From: Solobacterium sp.
GTDB lineage: Bacteria > Bacillota_I > Bacilli_A > Erysipelotrichales > Erysipelotrichaceae
Direction of reading: 5' to 3'
Assembly (NCBI GenBank): GCA_017543025.1
Contig: JAFYGX010000162.1
Location: 1 to 17,870 of the forward strand
Length of the DNA: 17,870 nucleotides
Shown here: one piece after another, positions 7,477-14,898 of the stretch
Numbering within the stretch: the first letter of the stretch is position 1
How the letters are laid out: each line of letters begins with the position of its first letter
Notes under the pieces: model-generated
What the model was told of the DNA's origin: nothing
Seen by the model: only the letters and a program-made list of their open reading frames with translations
Database searches by the model: none
Made by a program: the position numbers and the translations under genes

Positions 7477-8400
7477 ATGGACTATCTTGTGACGGCGGTG
7501 ATTCCGACCTATCAGCGGCCGGATCGGATCGAACGGGCTGTGAAAAGCGCACTGGCACAGACCTGCACATGCGAAGTGATCGTGGTCGATGATAACGGAG
7601 AAGGTACGCCGATGCAGAAGGCGACCGAAGAAGTGCTGAAGCCGTATATTGAAGAGCAGAAGATCGTGTATCTGGTGAACCCGGAAAACCGGAGAGCTTC
7701 CTGGTCCCGCAACCGGGGGCTGGAAGCGGCACATGGAAGATACATCACGTTTCTCGACGATGATGATGAAATACATCCGGATAAGCTGAGAAAGCAGGCG
7801 GAATTGCTGGAACGTCTCGGAGAAGCGTACAGCTGCTGCTATACAGCCTATCACAAGCTGCTGAAAGACGGTTCGGTTTACCGGAGCGCAGAGACGATCA
7901 GCGGCTCGGTTTATCCCTTTGCGCTGGCGCGGGTGATCTATAACGGAAGCGGCTCAAATCTTCTGGCAAGAACCGATCGGGCAAGAGAGATCGGCGGCTA
8001 TGATGTCAGCTTCCGGAAGCGGCAGGATATGGAGTTCATGGCCCGGCTGCTGAAACACAGCAGGCTGGCTTACCTGGATGAAGATCTGCTTACGATTCAC
8101 TATGAGATCCGCGAGACCCCGTTAACGTATGAAGGGCTGAAAGAAAGCGATGAATACTGGATTTCCGTCTTTTCCGGGGAGATTGATCAGCTGCCTGAAA
8201 AACAGCGCACGGCCGTTTATCAGTCGCTGGCACTGGAGCGCTGGCGGTATTCCATCCCGCGCCGCCGGCAGAAGGATGCGCTGGCCAATCTGAAAAAATA
8301 CCATGTTACTGTACCTGTATTTCTGAAGTATATCGGATACCTGGCGGACAGGGTCCTCAGAAAGAAGTCCTATGGATTCAAACTGCTCAAACCGGAATAA
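7477..8400 (+). CDS. Family 2 glycosyltransferase
   Basis: This 307-residue cytosolic GT-A fold enzyme transfers a sugar from a nucleotide donor to the lipid-linked acceptor. The start is typical of the family (AVIPTYQRPDRIERAVKSAL). VVDDNG (36-41) binds the nucleotide, RNRGLEAAHGRYITFLDDDD contains the metal-binding DxD aspartates (94-97), and RKRQDMEFMARLL carries the probable acid/base region. The ATG at 7477 is preceded by AAAGGA (7461-7466) and AGGGGA (7468-7473). An in-frame start further upstream (7420) would overlap the previous gene and lacks a ribosome site. No membrane anchor is seen. Donor and linkage cannot be predicted; GDP-fucose from the first operon is one candidate donor. 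Confidence 0.9.
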   Translation: MDYLVTAVIPTYQRPDRIERAVKSALAQTCTCEVIVVDDNGEGTPMQKATEEVLKPYIEEQKIVYLVNPENRRASWSRNRGLEAAHGRYITFLDDDDEIHPDKLRKQAELLERLGEAYSCCYTAYHKLLKDGSVYRSAETISGSVYPFALARVIYNGSGSNLLARTDRAREIGGYDVSFRKRQDMEFMARLLKHSRLAYLDEDLLTIHYEIRETPLTYEGLKESDEYWISVFSGEIDQLPEKQRTAVYQSLALERWRYSIPRRRQKDALANLKKYHVTVPVFLKYIGYLADRVLRKKSYGFKLLKPE

Positions 8401-10021
8401 AACGGATCTGCTGTTCTTCGCTGCGGTCATTGCGGTGGCTCTGTTACAGCTGTACAAGAGCTTTCAGGGAATCGGACCGATCGATGAACACTGCTATATT
8501 GCGCTTGGCTACCGGCTGGTGAAAGGGGATGCGCTGATTTTTGATGAGTGGCATATCACCCAGCTGATTGCGGTTTTCATTGCGCCTCTGATCCGGCTCT
8601 ACCTTTCCGTGAACGGCTCGATGAACGGCATCGTTCATTTTTTCCGGCTCTGCTATATCGTCTTTCAGACGATCTGCGGCAGTGCGTTATATCTGCGGTT
8701 CCGCAGACACGGGCTTATGTCCATGCTTGGTGCGCTGTGTTATCTTCTGTTTACGCCGTTTCATATCATGACGCTTTCCTACAACACCATGAGCATCGGG
8801 TTTCTGCTTCTGGCAGCGGTATGCTTTGATCCGGAATCGAACCGGAAGAATGTGCTCTGCGGCATCTTTTTTGCCTGTGCAGTGCTGAATACGCCGTATC
8901 TTGCGCTGCTGTACGGGGTGTTTACCGTGTGCTCGCTTCGGAAGAAACCGCCGTTTGCGATATCTTCCTGGCGGATGGTGAGTGCCGGGGCGATCCTGAC
9001 GGCAATTGCTTTTTTCGCATTTCTCTTTTCCCGGGAAACCGTTTCTCAGCTGATGATCGGTCTTTCGCATCTGCGGGATAAAGGCCATGTGGATTCGGTG
9101 TTTATCCTTCTGGCAAAGGGAGCGGGCAAGCTGTTTCAGGCATTCGGCATCTTTCTGATCTGTTTTCTTATGGAGATTTTCGGGGCTGTTCTGGCACGGA
9201 AGAAACAGAATCATACGCTTTCGGTAATGCAGGTCAGCGCAGCGCTGAATGCGCTGTCTGCGGTCTATGTGATGGTCATTCATCCGTATATGCCGGAGCT
9301 TGGCGGACATGCGCTGATCCTGTTTCCGTTTGCCTGGACCGGGCTTATCGCGCTTCTGCTGTTTCCTATGCATGACATGCAGTATGAAAAGATGTTCTAT
9401 TTCCTTTCGGTATTTCATGCACTGATGGTTGCGGTTTCCAGCAATGTCGGGCCAAGATCGTTCTGTTCCATGCTTATCACCGCATGTGCGATGACCCTGC
9501 TGTTTCTGGAAAACGCAATGCCGGCGTCCTGCCGGAATCAGCTGTTTGCCGGCGCGTTCTGTCTGATGCTTGGAATCAGCCGGCTCACCGGCGTGTATGA
9601 TGCGGAAGGGAAGCTGAATACCAGAGTTTCCGAAGGGCCGCTTGCCGGGCTTTACGATACGGCAGAGCAGGCAGAAACGGCAGCGGAACTGCTGGCGGAT
9701 GTGCAGGAAATCAACCGGCTCCCCGAACATGCGGTGCTGTTTGTCAGCTATCATTCCTGGCTGTATCTTGCGACGGAAAAAACAGCTGCCGCTTCCAGCG
9801 CATATATCAATCCGGGCTTTGAGGCGGAGTGGGTGGAGAACCAGAAGGCATATGCCCTTCTGCATCCGTCAAGAAGAGAAGCGCTCTGCTATCTGGATGA
9901 AAGTGATCCGCCCTATGGCTGGAATGGGTCAGAGCCGTTCTTTGCGGAGCTTACGCTGCTGAAACCGATGCGCATGGGTAAGCTGTACCGCATGGGAGAA
10001 GTGAATGGAGGTAATGAATGA
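8372..10021 (+). CDS. Large unassigned polytopic membrane protein, GT-C-like
   Basis: This 549-residue protein has about a dozen hydrophobic segments and a C-terminal soluble tail of roughly 130 residues. I do not recognise a specific family. Its layout resembles GT-C glycosyltransferases: after the first membrane segment an acidic motif GPIDEH (Asp38-Glu39-His40) occurs, followed by FDEWHITQL (from residue 57). Such motifs usually face outside and bind the metal or the lipid-phosphate sugar. The ATG at 8372 overlaps the end of the GT2 gene by 29 bases in another frame; AAAGAAG (8361-8367) could be its ribosome site, and no better downstream ATG exists before the first membrane segment. The stop overlaps the next start by four bases. 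It is probably an outer-face glycosyl- or substituent-transferase of the same glycan; this is inference from context. Confidence 0.7.
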   Translation: MDSNCSNRNKTDLLFFAAVIAVALLQLYKSFQGIGPIDEHCYIALGYRLVKGDALIFDEWHITQLIAVFIAPLIRLYLSVNGSMNGIVHFFRLCYIVFQTICGSALYLRFRRHGLMSMLGALCYLLFTPFHIMTLSYNTMSIGFLLLAAVCFDPESNRKNVLCGIFFACAVLNTPYLALLYGVFTVCSLRKKPPFAISSWRMVSAGAILTAIAFFAFLFSRETVSQLMIGLSHLRDKGHVDSVFILLAKGAGKLFQAFGIFLICFLMEIFGAVLARKKQNHTLSVMQVSAALNALSAVYVMVIHPYMPELGGHALILFPFAWTGLIALLLFPMHDMQYEKMFYFLSVFHALMVAVSSNVGPRSFCSMLITACAMTLLFLENAMPASCRNQLFAGAFCLMLGISRLTGVYDAEGKLNTRVSEGPLAGLYDTAEQAETAAELLADVQEINRLPEHAVLFVSYHSWLYLATEKTAAASSAYINPGFEAEWVENQKAYALLHPSRREALCYLDESDPPYGWNGSEPFFAELTLLKPMRMGKLYRMGEVNGGNE

Positions 10022-11109
10022 AGATCCTGTTTGTTACAACGCTGGATCTGCAGATTCAGACGTTTCATGAGAAAACAATCCGTGAGCTTGCGAAGATGGG
10101 ACATATCGTTGATGCGGCTTCCAGCGGGCCGTATACGTTTGAAAGCCTTCACCGCAAGATAACCGTTCCGTTTCATCGCAATCCGCTTCATCCGGCCAAT
10201 CTGAAGGCTGTGGCAATCCTGCGGAAGCTGATCCGGGAAGAAGGATATGATATCGTCTCCTGCCATTCGCCCAGCGGCGGCTTCTATGGCCGGCTGGCGG
10301 CGAGGGGCTTGCCGGTCAGGGTGCTGTATACCGCCCATGGCTTTCATTTCTGGAAGGGCAGTCCGCTGCTCAATCAGGCGGCGTTTAAGAATATGGAGCG
10401 GCTTGCGGCACACTGGACGGATGTGCTGATGACAATCAATCCGGAGGATTATGAGGCAGCGAAAACCTTCGTCTATAAACCGGGCGGATACCCGGTCTAT
10501 ATTCCCGGGGTAGGCGTTGATACGGCGTTCATCCGGAGCCTGCGCTGTGACCGGAAGGAAGTGCTGGATGAATTCGGAATTCCGGAATCCGCATTTGTGC
10601 TTTATTCGATCGGTGAACTGATTCCCCGCAAGAATCATATCTTTGTGCTGAATGCGCTGAAGGAATCGTTTCAGAGTGATCCCCAGCTGCATTATGTGAT
10701 TGCCGGCGGCGGGGAGAATGAAGCGCTGAATGCTTTTATCCGGGATAATCATCTGGAAGGGAAGATTCACCTGGCAGGGTTCCGGAAGGACGCAAGACGG
10801 CTGATGTACGGCGCGGATCTGTTTGTCTTTCCTTCCCTGCAGGAAGGACTTCCGGTTGCGGTCATGGAAGCCATGGCAGCCGGAGCCGCCATACTTGCCA
10901 GCGATATCCGCGGCAACCATGATCTGATTCAGGACGGGAAAAACGGAATGCTGTATGAATCGCAGAACACTGCGGAATTTCTTGCGAAGTTTCAGGAACT
11001 GAGGGAATCGGAAGCACTGCGGAACAGGCTTGCCGGGCAGGCATTGCGTGATTCGCTGCAGTATTCCGAAGAAGTAATCCGGCCGCAGATCCTTGCGCTG
11101 TATCAGTAG
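10018..11109 (+). CDS. Family 4 glycosyltransferase (GT-B, EpsD/CapM-like)
   Basis: This 363-residue retaining GT-B enzyme acts on the cytoplasmic face of the membrane. The N-terminal domain has KILFVTTLDLQ and the subgroup marker TAHGFHFWKGSPLLN, then MTINPEDYEAAK and YIPGVGVDT. The C-terminal domain has IGELIPRKNH, the AGGGE loop and the EX7E motif in FPSLQEGLPVAVMEAMAAG. This subgroup is common in capsule and exopolysaccharide loci, where members often add N-acetylhexosamine or hexose to an undecaprenyl-linked sugar; the exact donor is unknown here. GGAGG at 10007-10011 lies six bases before the ATG, which overlaps the upstream stop, so translation is coupled. Confidence 0.92.
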   Translation: MKILFVTTLDLQIQTFHEKTIRELAKMGHIVDAASSGPYTFESLHRKITVPFHRNPLHPANLKAVAILRKLIREEGYDIVSCHSPSGGFYGRLAARGLPVRVLYTAHGFHFWKGSPLLNQAAFKNMERLAAHWTDVLMTINPEDYEAAKTFVYKPGGYPVYIPGVGVDTAFIRSLRCDRKEVLDEFGIPESAFVLYSIGELIPRKNHIFVLNALKESFQSDPQLHYVIAGGGENEALNAFIRDNHLEGKIHLAGFRKDARRLMYGADLFVFPSLQEGLPVAVMEAMAAGAAILASDIRGNHDLIQDGKNGMLYESQNTAEFLAKFQELRESEALRNRLAGQALRDSLQYSEEVIRPQILALYQ

Positions 11110-11155
11110 GGGACGGATACAGGCAAGGGGGAAGAACGAAGAAAAGGGGAAATCT

Positions 11156-12661
11156 ATGAAGAAACTGCTGAAAAACTTCACTATACTGTTCGGGGCGCTG
11201 ACAGTCGTCTCGCTGATTCCGGTGATTGCGGTCATGCCGTTCTGCCGGATGGTGCTGGATGATTATGTTTATGCGGGCAGCGTGCACCGGGTGTGGGTGG
11301 AAACCCGTTCGCTTCTGCCTGTGCTGCAGGAAGTCCTGAAAGAAGTGATCGAATTCTACTATTCCTGGCAGGGCTCGGTGACGGCGATCTTCTTTTATAT
11401 CTTCAACGCATCGGTATTCCGGGAATCGCTTTACTGGATCAATCTGATCATTCATTTTGCGATCGTGGTCTATGCCGTATACCGGATGTCGCATGCGGTG
11501 TTCGGGTCTCTGATTCACAACCGGAAAAAGACAGGTGTATTACTGATGTTCTTTCTGATCCTGTTTTTTTCCGTACAGTTTGTGCCGGCTTCGACCGATG
11601 CGTTTTACGCCTTCAATCTGTGCATGATCTATACCGGCTATTATTCGCTTGTCATGGTAATGACCGCAAATGTGCTGGAGTCGATTGCGGAAGGAAAACC
11701 GCATCTGATCCGGATCACCCTGCTGGCGCTGTTCTGCGGCTGCGGGCATCTGTCAATGGGCGTTCTGATGCTGGGGGTGCTGGCGGCGTATGCCCTGTAT
11801 GCGGTACTGACGGAGCGGAAACTGCTCGTACCTTCGCTGATTTCACTTGGCTGCGGCCTGCTGTCGCTTCTGTTCAATGCGCTGGCGCCGGGCTATCAGG
11901 TACGCGCGTCGGATGTGGATTACGGCATGTCGCCGGTCTCCTCGGTTTTCTTCTCCTATGTGCACAGCTTTGAAAAGTTCAATGAATTCACAACGATCTA
12001 TACAATCGGCGTATTTGCGGCGGGGCTTCTGCTCATTCTGCATATCCATGCCAATCAGATCCGCAGTTCGGAAGTTGTCAGACACGGGTTTTCCTACCGC
12101 TTTCCGCTGCTGTTTGTCTTTCTCAGCGTTTCGATCTATGCCTCGATGTTTACGGCAAACTATTATGCCCTCGGAGATGCGCTGTATCCAAGACTCAATG
12201 ACGCGGGGTATTTTGCCTGGTACTGGCTGGTATTCCTCAATCTTGTGTATCTCTTTGGTACCCTCCGCGTCCGGCGTCCGGAGTGGATTGAAGCACTTGA
12301 TGAAATGCTCTTTTACTGTGTGAACCGGTATGCGAAGGTGCTTCCTGCGGCAGCCGCGGTATTTCTGGCGGTCAGTATTCTTTCGGCCGGCAAACTGGAT
12401 GCGGTGCTTGGAATCAATCTCGGACGGAGGCTGATGAACGGATCAGTCAGCCGCTATACTGCAGAGCGGGACGCGTGGATCCGCGTCATGGAAGAAAACC
12501 CGGAAACCGATATCGTTGTGGATGATCTTTCCGGCTATATCGATGCGATTGATTATTACCATATCGGAATCGGCTATAACGGGGACAGAAACTGGGTGAA
12601 TGGTGCGATGAGCACGTACTATCATGTGAATTCCTTTACCGTAATCGGGGAAGAGGAGTAA
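11156..12661 (+). CDS. DUF6056/GtrII-like polytopic membrane protein, probable GT-C transferase
   Basis: This 501-residue protein has one short cytoplasmic N-terminus (MKKLLKN), about eleven hydrophobic segments and an extracytoplasmic C-terminal tail. After the first segment it has VLDDYVYAG, then a conserved-looking FYYSWQGSVTAIFFY stretch. This pattern (double aspartate followed by W-x-G) recalls the DUF6056 / GtrII glucosyltransferase-like proteins often found in Gram-positive polysaccharide loci. I assign the family by recall and cannot confirm it. AGGGGA (11145-11150) sits five bases before the ATG at 11156; an in-frame ATG at 11093 would overlap the GT4 gene. It ends the operon at a strong terminator. 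The likely role is outer-face side-branch glycosylation, by inference. Confidence 0.65.
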   Translation: MKKLLKNFTILFGALTVVSLIPVIAVMPFCRMVLDDYVYAGSVHRVWVETRSLLPVLQEVLKEVIEFYYSWQGSVTAIFFYIFNASVFRESLYWINLIIHFAIVVYAVYRMSHAVFGSLIHNRKKTGVLLMFFLILFFSVQFVPASTDAFYAFNLCMIYTGYYSLVMVMTANVLESIAEGKPHLIRITLLALFCGCGHLSMGVLMLGVLAAYALYAVLTERKLLVPSLISLGCGLLSLLFNALAPGYQVRASDVDYGMSPVSSVFFSYVHSFEKFNEFTTIYTIGVFAAGLLLILHIHANQIRSSEVVRHGFSYRFPLLFVFLSVSIYASMFTANYYALGDALYPRLNDAGYFAWYWLVFLNLVYLFGTLRVRRPEWIEALDEMLFYCVNRYAKVLPAAAAVFLAVSILSAGKLDAVLGINLGRRLMNGSVSRYTAERDAWIRVMEENPETDIVVDDLSGYIDAIDYYHIGIGYNGDRNWVNGAMSTYYHVNSFTVIGEEE

Positions 12662-12680
12662 GCAGCCGGACAAAAGTTTG

Positions 12681-12726
12681 AAACCGCGCGGAAGGACTTA
12701 TGGTATCCGTCCTCAGCGCGGTTTTT
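12681..12726 (+). terminator. Strong intrinsic terminator of the glycosyltransferase operon
   Basis: AAACCGCGC (12681-12689) pairs with GCGCGGTTT (12716-12724). An internal loop and a second GGAC/GTCC stem (12694-12697 with 12709-12712) enclose an 11-base loop. TTTTT (12722-12726) follows. It begins 20 bases after the stop at 12661. Confidence 0.88.
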
Positions 12727-12763
12727 CTGATGTGCGGAATCGGCAGATGCGGCATGCATGCGC

Positions 12764-12792
12764 TTGGAAAAGACACATGGTGCATATATAAT
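12764..12792 (+). promoter_or_regulatory. Sigma-A-type promoter for the YidC-fusion operon
   Basis: TTGGAA (12764-12769; four of six match TTGACA) and TATAAT (12787-12792) are separated by exactly 17 bases. They sit 28 bases before the ATG at 12820 and immediately downstream of the terminator. This is the best-formed promoter in the window. Confidence 0.75.
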
Positions 12793-12819
12793 TCTGTTTG
12801 GTCAGAAAGAAGAAGAAAC

Positions 12820-14898
12820 ATGGGACAGTTATTCGGAACAGTTATGAAATGGTGCTATGACATCACAAAGAATTACGGCGCGGCAATCCTTCTGTTTACG
12901 CTGTTCAGCAAACTCGTACTGCTTCCGGTATCTGTGTGGGTACAGAAGAATTCGATCCGTATGGTAAAAATCCAGCCGGAGATCAACCGGATCAAGGCAA
13001 GACATTTCGGAGATCAGGATACGATCGCAGAAGAACAGCAGAAGCTGTTCAGACGGGAAAAGTACAATCCGCTTGTGTCCGTGATACCGCTGATCCTGCA
13101 GATCATTCTGTTAATGGGTGTGGTGGAGGTCATCTATCATCCCATGGAATATATCCTGAAGCTTCCGCCGGAGAATATTGCGGCATTGAAGACAACGGCG
13201 CTGGAATATGTCACCGGTCTTGATCCGGAGTCCGGATCGCTGGAGCTTGCGGTGATTGAAGATGTACAGAGCGGAGCGCATAGTGACGCATATATGGCTG
13301 CGGCGGGCGAAGGGGTACTGAAGCAGGTGGAAACCTTTCCGATGTGGTTTCTCGGCATGAACCTTGGCTGGATTGCCAGTGTCACGGGCGGAATCGCGTG
13401 GATTGTTCCGCTGCTTGCCGGACTTTCCTCGTGGCTGCTTGCCTATGCGCAGAACCGGATCAATGTACTGCAGGCAGAGCAGTCCCGCTGGAACAAATAC
13501 GGAACGATGGCGCTTTCGGTCGGCATTTCGCTTTATCTCGGCGTTTTTGTCGCGGCAGGCGTTGTGCTTTACTGGGTCGCCAGCAACCTTCTGGCTATCG
13601 TTCAGCAGGTATTGATGAATATCGTAATCAACCCGAATGACTATATTGATCATGAAGACCTTGAGGCAAGCCGGAAAGAACTGGCAGAACTGGAAGCCGG
13701 AACGGTAAAGCGGAAGTGGAATGATCCGCTTTCAAGACGTGCCCGGGCGGATTACAGACGGTTCTTTTCCGTCGGAAACAAGCATCTTGTATTCTATTCG
13801 GAATCAAACGGGTTCTGGAAATACTATCGCGGGACAATCGAATTCATTCTGAAGTATACGAATATTCCGGTGCACTATATCACCAGCGATCCGGACGATC
13901 AGATCTTTGCGATGGCAGAAGAGAACCCGCAGATCATTCCGTATTATATTGACAGCACGAGTCTCATCACCCTGATGATGAAGCTGGATGCGGATGTCAT
14001 GGTGATGACGATGCCGGATCTTGAAAACTATCAGATCAAGCGCAGCTATGTCCGGAAGGATATCCGCTATATCTATATCCCCCATTGCATGGATTCGCTG
14101 AATATGACAATGCGGAAGGGATCCATGGATCATTTCGATGCGGTTCTGGTAACCGGAAAACACCATCGGGAAGAAGTGGAGAAAACGGAAGAAGCGTACC
14201 ATCTGCCGAAGAAGGAGATCATCAATACCGGCTATCCGCTGCTGGATGACATGCGGGAAGCGTATGCGAAGATGAAACTGCCGGAGGATCATCAGACTAC
14301 GGTTCTGATCGCACCGTCCTGGCAGAAGGACAATATTGTGGATTCCTGCCTGGATGAGCTGCTGGAAGTGCTGAAGGGACAGGATTACAAAGTGATTGTC
14401 CGCCCGCATCCCCAGCATGTGCGGCATATGCCGGAGCGGATGAATCAGCTGAAGGAGCGGTTCAGACAGGATCCCAATATTGAGATTCAGACGGATTTCT
14501 CCAGCAACTCGACCGTCTTTGAGGCAGATCTCATGATTACCGACTGGTCGGGCATTGCCTATGAATATGCCTATACCACCTGCCGGCCGGTGCTGTTTAT
14601 CGATACTCCGATGAAGGTGATGAATCCGGAATACCAGAAGATCGATACGGTTCCGATCAACATCTGGATGCGGGAGGTGATCGGCGCGGTCGTGAAGCCG
14701 GATCATATGGAAGAAGTGCCCGGGCAGGTACAGATTCTGCTTGATCAGAGAGAGCAGTATCACGAAAAGATCGATCAGTTCGTGCATGAATATGTATATA
14801 ACCTCGGCAATAGCGGTGAGGTCGGCGCAAGATATATCATCGATCAGGTATTTGCGCAGGTTGAACACCGCTGGGAGAATGCGCATGCGGAAGCGTGA
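12820..14898 (+). CDS. YidC/Oxa1-type insertase core fused to a CDP-glycerol glycerophosphotransferase-like domain
   Basis: One uninterrupted 692-residue frame. Residues 1-270 look like a Gram-positive YidC core: KNYGAAILLFTLFSKLVLLP (first membrane segment, Lys31 at the usual groove Arg position), a cytoplasmic hairpin with IQPEINRIK, KYNPLVSVIPLILQI, then FLGMNLG, WIVPLLAGLSSWLLAYAQNR and AAGVVLYWVASNLLAIVQQ. A charged linker (about 275-315) follows. Residues 320-680 resemble the TagB/TagF family: IPHCMDSLNM (His422 as a possible catalytic base), RPHPQH (528-533) and ADLMITDWSGIAYEYA (569-584). That family transfers polyol-phosphate from CDP-polyols onto wall-polymer acceptors. YidC C-termini are cytoplasmic, where such a transferase works, so the topology fits. 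The ATG at 12820 agrees with the MGQLFGT(V/I)MK start usual in YidC, although the ribosome site is weak (AAGAAG-rich). Function as insertase, transferase or both is inferred; the CMP-phosphonate from the second operon is a candidate donor. Confidence 0.88.
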   Translation: MGQLFGTVMKWCYDITKNYGAAILLFTLFSKLVLLPVSVWVQKNSIRMVKIQPEINRIKARHFGDQDTIAEEQQKLFRREKYNPLVSVIPLILQIILLMGVVEVIYHPMEYILKLPPENIAALKTTALEYVTGLDPESGSLELAVIEDVQSGAHSDAYMAAAGEGVLKQVETFPMWFLGMNLGWIASVTGGIAWIVPLLAGLSSWLLAYAQNRINVLQAEQSRWNKYGTMALSVGISLYLGVFVAAGVVLYWVASNLLAIVQQVLMNIVINPNDYIDHEDLEASRKELAELEAGTVKRKWNDPLSRRARADYRRFFSVGNKHLVFYSESNGFWKYYRGTIEFILKYTNIPVHYITSDPDDQIFAMAEENPQIIPYYIDSTSLITLMMKLDADVMVMTMPDLENYQIKRSYVRKDIRYIYIPHCMDSLNMTMRKGSMDHFDAVLVTGKHHREEVEKTEEAYHLPKKEIINTGYPLLDDMREAYAKMKLPEDHQTTVLIAPSWQKDNIVDSCLDELLEVLKGQDYKVIVRPHPQHVRHMPERMNQLKERFRQDPNIEIQTDFSSNSTVFEADLMITDWSGIAYEYAYTTCRPVLFIDTPMKVMNPEYQKIDTVPINIWMREVIGAVVKPDHMEEVPGQVQILLDQREQYHEKIDQFVHEYVYNLGNSGEVGARYIIDQVFAQVEHRWENAHAEA

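Noticed and set aside
8687..9865. 392-codon open frame on the minus strand
   Set aside because: Antisense to the 549-residue membrane protein; extremely basic, with no recognisable domain.
9913..11235. 440-codon open frame on the minus strand
   Set aside because: It lies entirely opposite the well-supported GT4 gene and its neighbours, has a composition typical of an antisense shadow (rich in His, Arg, Gln), and no ribosome site or family motif.
12700..12819. Longer N-terminus for the YidC-fusion protein
   Set aside because: This start sits in the loop of the upstream terminator and before the promoter; the YidC family start MGQLFGT lies at 12820.
14741..14884. Longer N-terminus for the EptA-like protein
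   Set aside because: It would run deep inside the upstream gene in another frame, and its residues have no membrane or signal character; GGGAG supports 14885.
13804..14886. 360-codon open frame on the minus strand
   Set aside because: Antisense to the glycerophosphotransferase-like domain, whose motifs are unmistakable on the plus strand.
12820..14898. Two separate genes (yidC and tagF-like) joined by a sequencing error
   Set aside because: The frame is continuous through a plausible charged linker, with no stop, start codon with ribosome site, or overlap near the domain border at about 13630-13780.
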